Shown: positions 7,668 through 13,563 of the stretch, in pieces
How positions within the stretch are numbered: the first letter of the stretch is position 1
Layout: each line of letters opens with the position of its first letter
Origin: Rhodospirillales bacterium
GTDB lineage: Bacteria > Pseudomonadota > Alphaproteobacteria > Reyranellales > Reyranellaceae
Reading direction: 5' to 3'
Assembly: GCA_013205335.1 (NCBI GenBank)
Contig: JABMNB010000451.1
Span: forward strand, 1-16,058
Length of the DNA: 16,058 nucleotides
The notes under the pieces: model-generated
The model's input: only the letters and a program-made list of their open reading frames with translations
What the model was told of the DNA's origin: nothing
The model's database searches: none
Program-made: the position numbers and the translations under genes

Positions 7668-8201
7668 TCAGCGCTTCTGCTTCGCCCGCTCGATCGCTTC
7701 CGTGATGAGGCGCCTCGCCTCGTCGACGTCGCCCCATCCGAGCAGCTTCACCCATTTGCCGGGTTCGAGATCCTTGTAGTGGACGAAGAAGTGCTCGATC
7801 TGCTGGCGCGTGATCTCCGGCAGGTCGGAGACGGTCTTCACGTGCACGTAGCGCTGCGTCAGCTTCGGCGAGGGGACGGCGATGATCTTCTCGTCGCCGC
7901 CGCCATCGTCCTCCATGCGGAGCACGCCGATCGGGCGCACGTTGATCACGGCGCCGGGGATGATGGGGCGGGTGTTGGCGACCAGCACGTCGATCGGGTC
8001 GCCGTCGTCGGACAAAGTGTGCGGCACGAAGCCGTAATTCCCCGGGTAGCGCATCGGAGTGTAGAGGAAGCGGTCGACCACCAGCGCGCCGGCGGCCTTG
8101 TCCATCTCGTATTTGATGGGCTCGCCGCCGATCGGCACTTCGATGATGGCATTCACGTCTTCGGGCGGCCGGTGGCCGATTTTAATGGCGTCGAGGTTCA
8201 T
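7668..8201 (-). CDS. ppa: inorganic pyrophosphatase (family I)
   Basis: This 177-residue soluble enzyme hydrolyses pyrophosphate to two phosphates and so pulls biosynthetic reactions forward. It matches family I pyrophosphatases in length (E. coli Ppa, 176 residues) and motifs: IIEVPIGGEPIKYEMDK, the active-site stretch YPGNYGFVPHTLSDDGDPIDVLV with the metal-binding DGDPID, and a C-terminal HFFVHYKDLEPGKWVK. The start chosen is the ATG at 8201 (MNLDAIKIG), which agrees with the family N-terminus and has a CAGGA ribosome site; the longer frame to 8228 uses a poor start. A strong hairpin lies just upstream of the start, so its promoter must lie before that hairpin or transcription must read through it. 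The autotransporter gene follows 38 bases downstream. Confidence 0.97.
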   Translation of the reverse strand: MNLDAIKIGHRPPEDVNAIIEVPIGGEPIKYEMDKAAGALVVDRFLYTPMRYPGNYGFVPHTLSDDGDPIDVLVANTRPIIPGAVINVRPIGVLRMEDDGGGDEKIIAVPSPKLTQRYVHVKTVSDLPEITRQQIEHFFVHYKDLEPGKWVKLLGWGDVDEARRLITEAIERAKQKR

Positions 8202-8234
8202 GGCGCGATCCTGACCGAAGCCCGGCAAAAGCTC

Positions 8235-8274
8235 AAAAAGAAACCGGCGGCCCTTGCGGGTCCGCCGGTCTTTT
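8235..8274. terminator. bidirectional rho-independent terminator hairpin upstream of ppa
   Basis: ACCGGCGGCCC (8243-8253) pairs with GGGTCCGCCGGT (8258-8269) around a four-base loop, with one bulged T. On the minus strand the stem is followed by TTCTTTTT (8242-8235); on the + strand by CTTTT. Minus-strand transcription ends here after the MFS relic. The last U of the tract lies only 33 bases before the ppa ATG, so it could also act as an attenuator in the ppa leader. Confidence 0.75.
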
Positions 8275-8292
8275 CTGTCTGCAGGCAGCGTG

Positions 8293-8617
8293 TCAGTCGT
8301 CCACCGGTCCGTAAACCATGGTCACGCAGACGAGCATGATCACGAGGACCACCTCCGGCCATGAACCAGTTCAGCTTGACCTTGTCCGCGGCCGCCGAGT
8401 AGCCGGCCTCCTTGAGGGCGGCGGCGAGCTTGGGTCCGCCTTGCTTGGCGTCGAAGCCCTCGAGCTTCTTGTCGCCGATCGTGACCACGACCGGTTTACC
8501 GACGTCGCCCTTCACCGAAGTGAAGGACAGGCCAGACTTGGTCAGCGCGTCCCTGGCGCGGTGGCACTCCGTGAACTTCGACCACGGCCCGACGAAGATA
8601 CGGCCACGTAGCCCCAA
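8293..8617 (-). pseudogene. relic of an MFS metabolite:H+ symporter
   Basis: From 8617 the frame reads FTECHRARDALTKSGLSF, then VTIGDKKLEGFDAKQ, then LKEAGYSAAADKVKLNWFMAG. This resembles the extracytoplasmic insert found in some alphaproteobacterial MHS-type MFS transporters. In intact proteins a membrane helix ending in VTMVYGPIAAFLVE follows. Here that helix (VVLVIMLVCVTMVYGPV) is present but in the next frame. Dropping one G from the GGAGGTGG stretch near 8350-8357 would join the two. The helix then hits TGA at 8293-8295, and the last TM helices are missing. No N-terminal half is found upstream; the only start is a poor TTG. I read this as a decayed internal fragment. The family assignment is from memory of the motif, not an alignment. 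Confidence 0.6.
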
Positions 8618-8787
8618 GACACCAGTTTCCTTGACTAAATTTTAACGTGGTCATCTACACCGCCACAGTCATGAGGAAAAATGACTGTTGGGAAAGGGCC
8701 GGACCCTCCAAGTTTGTAGATATCGGCCGAAAGAGGCTTGTTCGCACTTAGCCGCGATCCTTCCGCACAAGCAGATACGGAGGCTGC
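8618..8787. other. intergenic region with an 8-bp inverted repeat
   Basis: This 170-base stretch between the small membrane protein gene and the MFS relic holds no credible gene. It includes an unusually AT-rich patch (TAAATTTTAA near 8636-8645) and a perfect inverted repeat, ACAGTCAT (8665-8672) and ATGACTGT (8681-8688), with an 8-base spacer. No T-tract follows the repeat on either strand, so it looks more like a protein-binding site or relic boundary than a terminator. A promoter for ppa could lie here or within the relic, but no clear -35/-10 pair was identified. Confidence 0.4.
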
Positions 8788-9156
8788 CTAACCGCGCACG
8801 ACCCAGACGACCGCCGCGCCGATCGCGAGGCCGAGCGCCATCGTGCCCGACAGCTCGGCGTAGCGCAGATAGGTCTTGCGCAGCACCTCGAGGAGCTGGG
8901 CCGGCGGGTAGTTAGCGGGAAGGTCCGCCCCGCGATTCAACTGGACCCAGAGCTCCGTCGACCGGTGGTTCCGCTTCGGCGCGTTGTAGGCAAAGATCCC
9001 GAGCGCGGCGCAGTGCAGCGTCATCAGGATCGCGCCCGTCTTGAGACAGAGCAACAGATCGTAGGACAGACCCCACATCACGGTGAGCACGGCCAACAGC
9101 ATGAAGCCGCAACCGCGGCGAACCGTGCTGTCGGCAAGGTACTCGATGCGATCCAT
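8788..9156 (-). CDS. small membrane protein of unknown function
   Basis: This 122-residue protein starts at an ATG with a strong AGGAGGTG ribosome site. Two hydrophobic segments lie near the N-terminus (about residues 17-33 and 40-57, GFMLLAVLTVMWGLSYDLL and AILMTLHCAALGIFAY). A soluble charged stretch (about 58-100, KRNHRSTELWVQLNR) follows, and a last membrane helix (GTMALGLAIGAAVVWVV) ends in RG. It is the last gene of a three-gene minus-strand operon of small membrane proteins, starting 19 bases after the previous stop. I do not recognise a named family. It resembles uncharacterised alphaproteobacterial membrane proteins, and its role is unknown. Confidence 0.75.
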   Translation of the reverse strand: MDRIEYLADSTVRRGCGFMLLAVLTVMWGLSYDLLLCLKTGAILMTLHCAALGIFAYNAPKRNHRSTELWVQLNRGADLPANYPPAQLLEVLRKTYLRYAELSGTMALGLAIGAAVVWVVRG

Positions 9157-9175
9157 CGCACCTCCTGAGGGGAGG

Positions 9176-9505
9176 CTAGTGCACCGCGCCGGATATCAGC
9201 AAGAGCCGAACGAAGGCCGGGAAGCACAGGACCAGGGACACCAGCGCCCAGATCCAGTTCGGCCCGGGCGCCTCGCGCGACGCCGGCAGGAGATGTTCGA
9301 GCACGGCGACCGGGATGCCCGCCACCAGGAGCGTCGTCGTGGAGAGGATCAGGCTCGACAGATAGAACGTGATGGACGGATCCGCCGGCAGCCACGGCGG
9401 CGCCCACATGAAGCTGTAGGCGGCCACAAGCTGGACAAGGGGCGAGAAGATGCCGTTGAAGACGGCGAGCCCCAGGACCAGAGCGAAGACCTGATGCTTG
9501 ACCAT
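9176..9505 (-). CDS. small multi-spanning membrane protein of unknown function
   Basis: This 109-residue, very hydrophobic protein has three to four likely helices: VFALVLGLAVFNGIF continuing to LVQLVAAYSF, then FYLSSLILSTTTLLVAGIPVAVL, then WALVSLVLCFPAFVRLLLIS. There is no export signal other than the first helix. Its ATG lies one base after the TGA of the preceding membrane protein (sequence TGAGATGG), so translation is probably coupled. It has no motif that I recognise. The middle position in a three-gene membrane protein operon suggests a small membrane complex, which is inference from gene order only. Confidence 0.75.
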   Translation of the reverse strand: MVKHQVFALVLGLAVFNGIFSPLVQLVAAYSFMWAPPWLPADPSITFYLSSLILSTTTLLVAGIPVAVLEHLLPASREAPGPNWIWALVSLVLCFPAFVRLLLISGAVH

Positions 9506-9506
9506 C

Positions 9507-9827
9507 TCAGGCCCCGCCTGCCAGATGCGGCGTCATGCCGACGCCGGCCATCGCGAAGTAGATGCCGAGCCGCAGCCAGAAAACCCAGAACGAGGCCACC
9601 AGCGGCATCCAGCGCGGGCCTATGGAACTCGGCGAGATGAAACGCGCCACCACGACGGCCCATTCGGTGAGCCACACGAAGGACCGCCAGATGTAATTGC
9701 GGGGCTGCACCGCCGGCATGAAGAACGACAGCGCCCAGCGCCCCACGCAGGCCCAGGCGACCAAGGACAGGCCGTAGTTCACGATCCAGAAGGGCAGGTA
9801 GCCCCAGAAGAAGTCAGGCTGGTTCAT
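9507..9827 (-). CDS. small membrane protein, faintly YggT-like
   Basis: This 106-residue protein starts at the ATG at 9827 (MNQPDFFWGYLPFW); a TTG three codons earlier is less likely. Hydrophobic segments are WIVNYGLSLVAWACVGRWAL at the N-terminus and PLVASFWVFWLRLGIYFAMA at the C-terminus, separated by a basic, aromatic stretch containing RFISPSSIGPRWMP. A short membrane protein with a proline-rich loop before an LR-containing last helix recalls YggT-family proteins, but the similarity is weak and I would not assign it. It heads the three-gene operon. Its start codon is only 7 bases from the T-tract of the symporter terminator, so it seems to lack a promoter of its own. Confidence 0.72.
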   Translation of the reverse strand: MNQPDFFWGYLPFWIVNYGLSLVAWACVGRWALSFFMPAVQPRNYIWRSFVWLTEWAVVVARFISPSSIGPRWMPLVASFWVFWLRLGIYFAMAGVGMTPHLAGGA

Positions 9828-9834
9828 CGACCCC

Positions 9835-9870
9835 AAAACAGGAAGGGCGGGGTCAGCACCCCGCCCTTCC
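9835..9870 (-). terminator. strong rho-independent terminator after the symporter gene
   Basis: GGAAGGGCGGGGT (9841-9853) and ACCCCGCCCTTCC (9858-9870) form a perfect 13-bp stem with the 4-base loop CAGC. On the minus strand the stem is followed by TGTTTT (9840-9835). This ends the DUF4212-symporter transcript, 22 bases after the symporter stop. No comparable T-tract occurs on the + strand side. Confidence 0.85.
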
Positions 9871-9892
9871 CTAGATCACGTGATGGCGGCAA

Positions 9893-11782
9893 TCAATGTG
9901 CCGCTTCGGCATTTCGAACCGACCCCGAGGGAATGCGGATCGAGTCAATGAAGTCCTGCATCTCGGGTGACGCCGGCTTCGTGATGTAGCCGACGATCAG
10001 CATTGCCAGGAACGCCGTCGGAATGCCGAAGATGCCGACCGAGATGTTGTTGATGCCCCAGATATAGGCCACGTCGCGCCCGCGGATCTTCACGATGTTG
10101 ATGTCGCCCATCCAGGCAAAGGTCGCCTTGATCCATGGACCGTAGAATTCGGTCCCGATCAGGAAGAACATGCACAGGCCAAAGCCCGCGACGATGCCCG
10201 CGACACCCGCGGCATTGCCCGCCCGCTTCCACCAGATGCCGAGCACCAGGCCTGCGAACAGGCCGGCGGCCGCCATGGAGAAGGCCCAGGACACCAGGAA
10301 CAGGATGTCCGCGCCCAGCGTGCCGGCCACATAGGCCGCCACCACCGCGACCAGCGCCAGAAGCGCACGGCTGATGATCAGGCGACGCTTGGTGTCGGCG
10401 TTGGGGTCGATCATCTTGTAGTAGATGTCGTGGCTGAGCGCGTTGGCGATGGCCAGCAGCAAGCCGTCCGCGGTCGAGAGCGCGGCGGCAAGACCGCCGG
10501 CCGCGACCAGGCCCGAGATGACGTACGGCAGGCCCGCGATCTCCGGCGTCGCCAGCACGACCGCGTCGGTGTGCAGACGGAACTCGTTGAGTTGCAGGAT
10601 GCCGTCGGCATTGCCCTTCACCCCGGCGCACAGCTTGTAGATCTCGGCTGCGTTGGCGGCGTCGCAGGCACCGACCAGGCCGATGCTGCCCCACGAGGCA
10701 ACCCAGGCCGGGAGCTGGGCGATCGGCTGGCCGATCACGTTCTGGTACACTTCCAGCTTGGCGAAGGCGGCATAGGCCGGCGCCGTGAAGTAGAGCAGGA
10801 AGATGAAGAACAGCGACCAGGCAACCGAGTCGCGCGCCTGCTTGACCGACGGTGTCGTGAAGTACCGCATCAGAATATGCGGCAGCGACGCTGTACCGAC
10901 CATCAGGCAGAGGATCAAGGCGAAGTAGTTCCACATCGCCACGGCGCTGAAGTTGCCCTTGGCATCGACGAAGGCGGCGGTATACGGCTGCGTGATGCCG
11001 AAGGTCTTCTCGAACACCTCGATCTTCTCGAGCGCCTGTCCGTACATGATCTGCGGGATCGGAATACCGGTGACCTTGGCCGACAGCACGACGACCGGGA
11101 TCAGGTAGGCGATGATCAGGATGATGTACTGCGCCACCTGGGTCCAGGTGACCGCCTTCATGCCGCCCAGCATCGAGCACATCAGGATGCCGAGCAGGCC
11201 GACGAAGCAGGCAATCTCGAAGCCGATGTTGAGGAAGCGGGCGGTGATGATGCCCACGCCCACGATCTGGGCCACGACGTAGGTGAACGAGGCGGTGATC
11301 AGCACGATCACGGCCAGGCCGCGGGCAAGATTGCCGCCGTATCGGGCGCTGAAGAAGTCCGGCACCGTGAACTGGCCAAACTTGCGCAGGTAAGGCGCCA
11401 TCAGGATCGAGACCAGCACGTAGCCGCCGGTCCAGCCCAGAACGAAGGCGAGGCCGCCATAGCCGCCAAAATAGAGCGAACCCGCCATGCCGATGAACGA
11501 CGCGGCGCTCATCCAGTCGGCGCCAGTTGCCATGCCGTTGTAGAAGGCAGGCACCGAGCGACCGGCGACATAGTATTCGTTGACTTCCGAGGTTCGGGCC
11601 AGATAGCCGATCAGCGCGTAGACACCGATCGTCAGGAAGATGAACAGATAGCCCAGGATCCTGTTCGGCACGCCGAAGGCTTCGAGAATGCCGATGAAGA
11701 TGGTGAAGCCGACGAAGGTCCCGGTGTAGACGCCGTAGACCTTGCCGAGATTGGCGAGAAACCCGCCTTGCATTGCAGCCAT
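9893..11782 (-). CDS. sodium:solute symporter large subunit (SSS family, VC_2705-type, ActP-like)
   Basis: This 629-residue polytopic inner-membrane protein of the SSS (SLC5) family has about 13 hydrophobic segments. Characteristic stretches are EYYVAGRSVPAFYNG, ATGADWMSAASFIGMAG, GQFTVPDFFSARYGG and GGLAAALSTADGLLLAIANAL. The soluble stretch around residues 365-420 with a Cys-containing GACDAANAAEIYKLC segment, and the direct pairing with a DUF4212 gene, point to the VC_2705 subfamily rather than to ActP itself, which pairs with DUF485. The ATG at 11782 has a GGGGAG ribosome site. Members are thought to import short monocarboxylates such as acetate with sodium; the substrate here is inferred from the CrbR-like neighbour. 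It lacks a kinase domain, unlike CrbS, so it is the transporter and not the sensor. A strong terminator follows. Confidence 0.93.
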   Translation of the reverse strand: MAAMQGGFLANLGKVYGVYTGTFVGFTIFIGILEAFGVPNRILGYLFIFLTIGVYALIGYLARTSEVNEYYVAGRSVPAFYNGMATGADWMSAASFIGMAGSLYFGGYGGLAFVLGWTGGYVLVSILMAPYLRKFGQFTVPDFFSARYGGNLARGLAVIVLITASFTYVVAQIVGVGIITARFLNIGFEIACFVGLLGILMCSMLGGMKAVTWTQVAQYIILIIAYLIPVVVLSAKVTGIPIPQIMYGQALEKIEVFEKTFGITQPYTAAFVDAKGNFSAVAMWNYFALILCLMVGTASLPHILMRYFTTPSVKQARDSVAWSLFFIFLLYFTAPAYAAFAKLEVYQNVIGQPIAQLPAWVASWGSIGLVGACDAANAAEIYKLCAGVKGNADGILQLNEFRLHTDAVVLATPEIAGLPYVISGLVAAGGLAAALSTADGLLLAIANALSHDIYYKMIDPNADTKRRLIISRALLALVAVVAAYVAGTLGADILFLVSWAFSMAAAGLFAGLVLGIWWKRAGNAAGVAGIVAGFGLCMFFLIGTEFYGPWIKATFAWMGDINIVKIRGRDVAYIWGINNISVGIFGIPTAFLAMLIVGYITKPASPEMQDFIDSIRIPSGSVRNAEAAH

Positions 11783-11802
11783 GGTTGTTCTCCCCTAGCC
11801 CT

Positions 11803-12072
11803 TTATTCGTCCTGGACGCCGAATTCGTTATCGATCTTGTCCTGCGACTTCGCGTTCCACACGCACATCAGGACGAAGGCGATCAGCGATCCTTGGGCGG
11901 CCATGTAGTAGCCCAGCGGGAAGCCCAGAATTCGAATGGTGTTCAGTTGCGGCGCGAAGACGTGAATCACGAAGCTGAAGAAGAACCATGCGGCGAGAAT
12001 CACCCACATGAGGTTCCGCGTCTTGTGCCAGTAGGCGGCCTGTTGCTCGCCTGTCAGTCGCTTTTCGGCCAT
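11803..12072 (-). CDS. DUF4212 putative sodium:solute symporter small subunit
   Basis: This 89-residue protein has two membrane helices (about residues 20-42, LMWVILAAWFFFSFVIHVFA, and 52-75, YYMAAQGSLIAFVLMCVW) joined by a short loop, LNTIRILGFPLG. The N-terminal motif EQQAAYWHKTRNL and the PLGYYMAAQGS segment are typical of DUF4212 proteins, which occur as the small partner of VC_2705-type symporters. The ATG has an AAGGGAG ribosome site. The symporter gene begins 20 bases after its stop, so the two form an operon and probably a membrane complex. By analogy with the DUF485-ActP pair, it may help assembly or gating. No direct evidence for that is visible. Confidence 0.92.
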   Translation of the reverse strand: MAEKRLTGEQQAAYWHKTRNLMWVILAAWFFFSFVIHVFAPQLNTIRILGFPLGYYMAAQGSLIAFVLMCVWNAKSQDKIDNEFGVQDE

Positions 12073-12299
12073 TGTCCGCTCCCTTCAATCGACCTTGTGG
12101 GGAGCGCTCGAGCTATCGCCGCGATGTAGAAGTCGGTTCAATCCCGATTCTTTTGCGTTTCCCCATCGCCAGCGCTTCTCGGGCGCATGGTCGTATTACT
12201 GCCTTAATTCACTACACGAGCAAATGTAGGCTTACAATGCACGTCGCCTCATACTTTAGTCTAATGGGCTGGATATCCCGAGGTGATAGGTCAGGTCGC
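12073..12299. promoter_or_regulatory. divergent promoter region between the symporter operon and the signalling operon
   Basis: This 227-base gap separates the minus-strand DUF4212 gene from the + strand operon and must drive at least the minus-strand genes. Its centre (about 12190-12265) is clearly less GC-rich than the flanks. It contains the inverted repeat CTACA (12212-12216) with TGTAG (12225-12229), and an overlapping GTAGGCTTAC palindrome (12226-12235), giving three TACA/TGTA half sites in 24 bases. Such half sites would suit a LuxR/NarL-type regulator such as the response regulator encoded at the end of the operon. That link is inference. No unambiguous -35/-10 pair was found. Confidence 0.45.
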
Positions 12300-12899
12300 A
12301 TGTTGCAGAAGCTCCGAGACCGGTTCTTCCCCAGCCGGGTGGCGACCCGGCCAGCGCTCCGCCGGTTTGTAAGCGGCGAAGCCTCCTACCTCGCACAACG
12401 CGCGACCTATGAGTTTTCGCGCAACACGCTGGCCTGGCATGGCCAGCACATCCTGGGAGATGCGAAGTTCAACGAAGCCTTTGCCATCTGCCGCTGGGAA
12501 TCGTTCGCCGCCATCGCCGCCGACATGACGTTCCTGGTGCGCGCCCATCTTGCGGCCGGGCCCAGGCTCGATCCGCTGCTGCTCAGTGTCTATGCCGATG
12601 TCCTGGGCGAGTACCCCAACCCGGCGCACCGCCCGCAGGGCTGGAGCGATTGCCATGCCGCTCTTCTCGCGCGCTTCAATGCCACTTCCGACAGCCGGAC
12701 TCCCGAGGTCAAGGTGATCGGCTACAAGACCGGCGTCTTGATCTATGGCAAGGCACCCGTAAACGCCAACAATGTAAAGGAGGAGAGCGCCGTTCTCGGC
12801 GCTGCGATGACTTTCGGCCTGATCTCGTTCAACGACCGGCTGCCGCAGCGGCTCGACACGGCAGCATTGGTGCAGGACCTGACCAAACATTCGACATGA
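12300..12899 (+). CDS. conserved hypothetical protein, first gene of the signalling operon
   Basis: This 199-residue protein is of no family I recognise. The start at 12300 (MLQKLRDRFF) follows AGGTCGC; an ATG at 12264 is an in-frame alternative, and the frame is open further up but through promoter-like DNA. The sequence is mostly predicted helix (RRFVSGEASYLAQRATYEFSR; CRWESFAAIAADMTFLVRAHL), rich in Ala and aromatic residues. The C-terminal half (VKVIGYKTGVLIYGKAPV) looks like strand. There is no signal peptide or membrane helix. Its last codons overlap the exonuclease start by 4 bases (ATGA), implying translational coupling and probably a linked function. It is likely a cytoplasmic accessory of the exonuclease/nucleotidyltransferase module. 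Confidence 0.8.
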   Translation: MLQKLRDRFFPSRVATRPALRRFVSGEASYLAQRATYEFSRNTLAWHGQHILGDAKFNEAFAICRWESFAAIAADMTFLVRAHLAAGPRLDPLLLSVYADVLGEYPNPAHRPQGWSDCHAALLARFNATSDSRTPEVKVIGYKTGVLIYGKAPVNANNVKEESAVLGAAMTFGLISFNDRLPQRLDTAALVQDLTKHST

Positions 12900-13558
12900 C
12901 GATCGCCGACATCTTCGATCGCTATCTCGGCCAGCGGCTGCCGCCGAAGAGGCTGCGTGTGCCGGCTCATACGCCGCTGGAAAGGCTGCCATTGGTCGCC
13001 ATCGACTGCGAGACCACGGGCCTCGACGCCCGCCAGGACCGCATCGTGTCGATCGCGGCGGTGAGGATCGCAGCAGGGTTGAGCGTCGTGGAACAGCCGA
13101 TCCTCGACCTTCTCATAAACCCCCGGATCACCATCCCGGCCCGCGCCGTCGCCGTGCACCGCATCGACAATGCGCAGGTTGCAGCAGCGCCGACGATCTC
13201 CGACGCGTTCGACGAGATCCTGGCGGCTCTGGCGGGGTGCGTCGTCGTCGGCCACCACGTGGGCTTCGACCTGGCGATGCTTGCCGGTGAGGCGCGACGC
13301 AACGGTCGCGACTGGCGGGAGCCTCCCTGCTTTGACACCTTCGAGCTGCTGGGCGGACTCGGCCTCGCCGCGGACAATGTCGACCTCGTCGACATACTGG
13401 CGCGACTCGGCCTTGAACCAAAGGGCGTGAGGCACAACGCTGCCGGCGATGCGCGCATGGCCGCCGATCTCTTCGTTGCCCTCGCCCGAAAGCTGATCGG
13501 CCAGGGCCGCGGCACCTTCGGCGGCGCCATGGCCGCCCATCGCGCGCCGAGGCGCTGA
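12896..13558 (+). CDS. 3'-5' exonuclease, DEDDh family (DnaQ-like)
   Basis: This 220-residue protein carries all five DEDDh catalytic positions: VAIDCETTGLD (Asp37, Glu39; Exo I), VVGHHVGFDLAML (Asp125; Exo II) and HNAAGDARMAADLF (His180, Asp185; Exo III). The fold is that of the DNA polymerase III epsilon proofreading subunit, but a clamp-binding or polymerase-binding tail is not obvious. The first about 30 residues (DIFDRYLGQRLPPKRLR) are a basic extension. It overlaps the upstream hypothetical gene by ATGA and is 5 bases from the CBS/DUF294 gene, so it belongs to that operon and not to replication. In this context it may act on RNA, nanoRNA or a modified nucleotide end. The substrate is unknown. 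Confidence 0.92.
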   Translation: MTIADIFDRYLGQRLPPKRLRVPAHTPLERLPLVAIDCETTGLDARQDRIVSIAAVRIAAGLSVVEQPILDLLINPRITIPARAVAVHRIDNAQVAAAPTISDAFDEILAALAGCVVVGHHVGFDLAMLAGEARRNGRDWREPPCFDTFELLGGLGLAADNVDLVDILARLGLEPKGVRHNAAGDARMAADLFVALARKLIGQGRGTFGGAMAAHRAPRR

Positions 13559-13563
13559 CGGTC

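Noticed and set aside
6154..7779. Open frame of 541 codons on the + strand opposite the autotransporter
   Set aside because: It is Arg/Ala-rich shadow sequence without motifs. The opposite strand carries a signal peptide, repeats and a barrel in order.
10430..11908. Open frame of 492 codons on the + strand opposite the symporter
   Set aside because: It is an antisense shadow rich in Arg, Asp, Gln and His; the symporter on the other strand is unmistakable.
12127..12156. Imperfect hairpin GAAGTCGG / CCGATTC followed by TTTTG as a terminator
   Set aside because: The stem is short with a bulge, and it lies in a divergent promoter region where no transcript needs to end in that direction.
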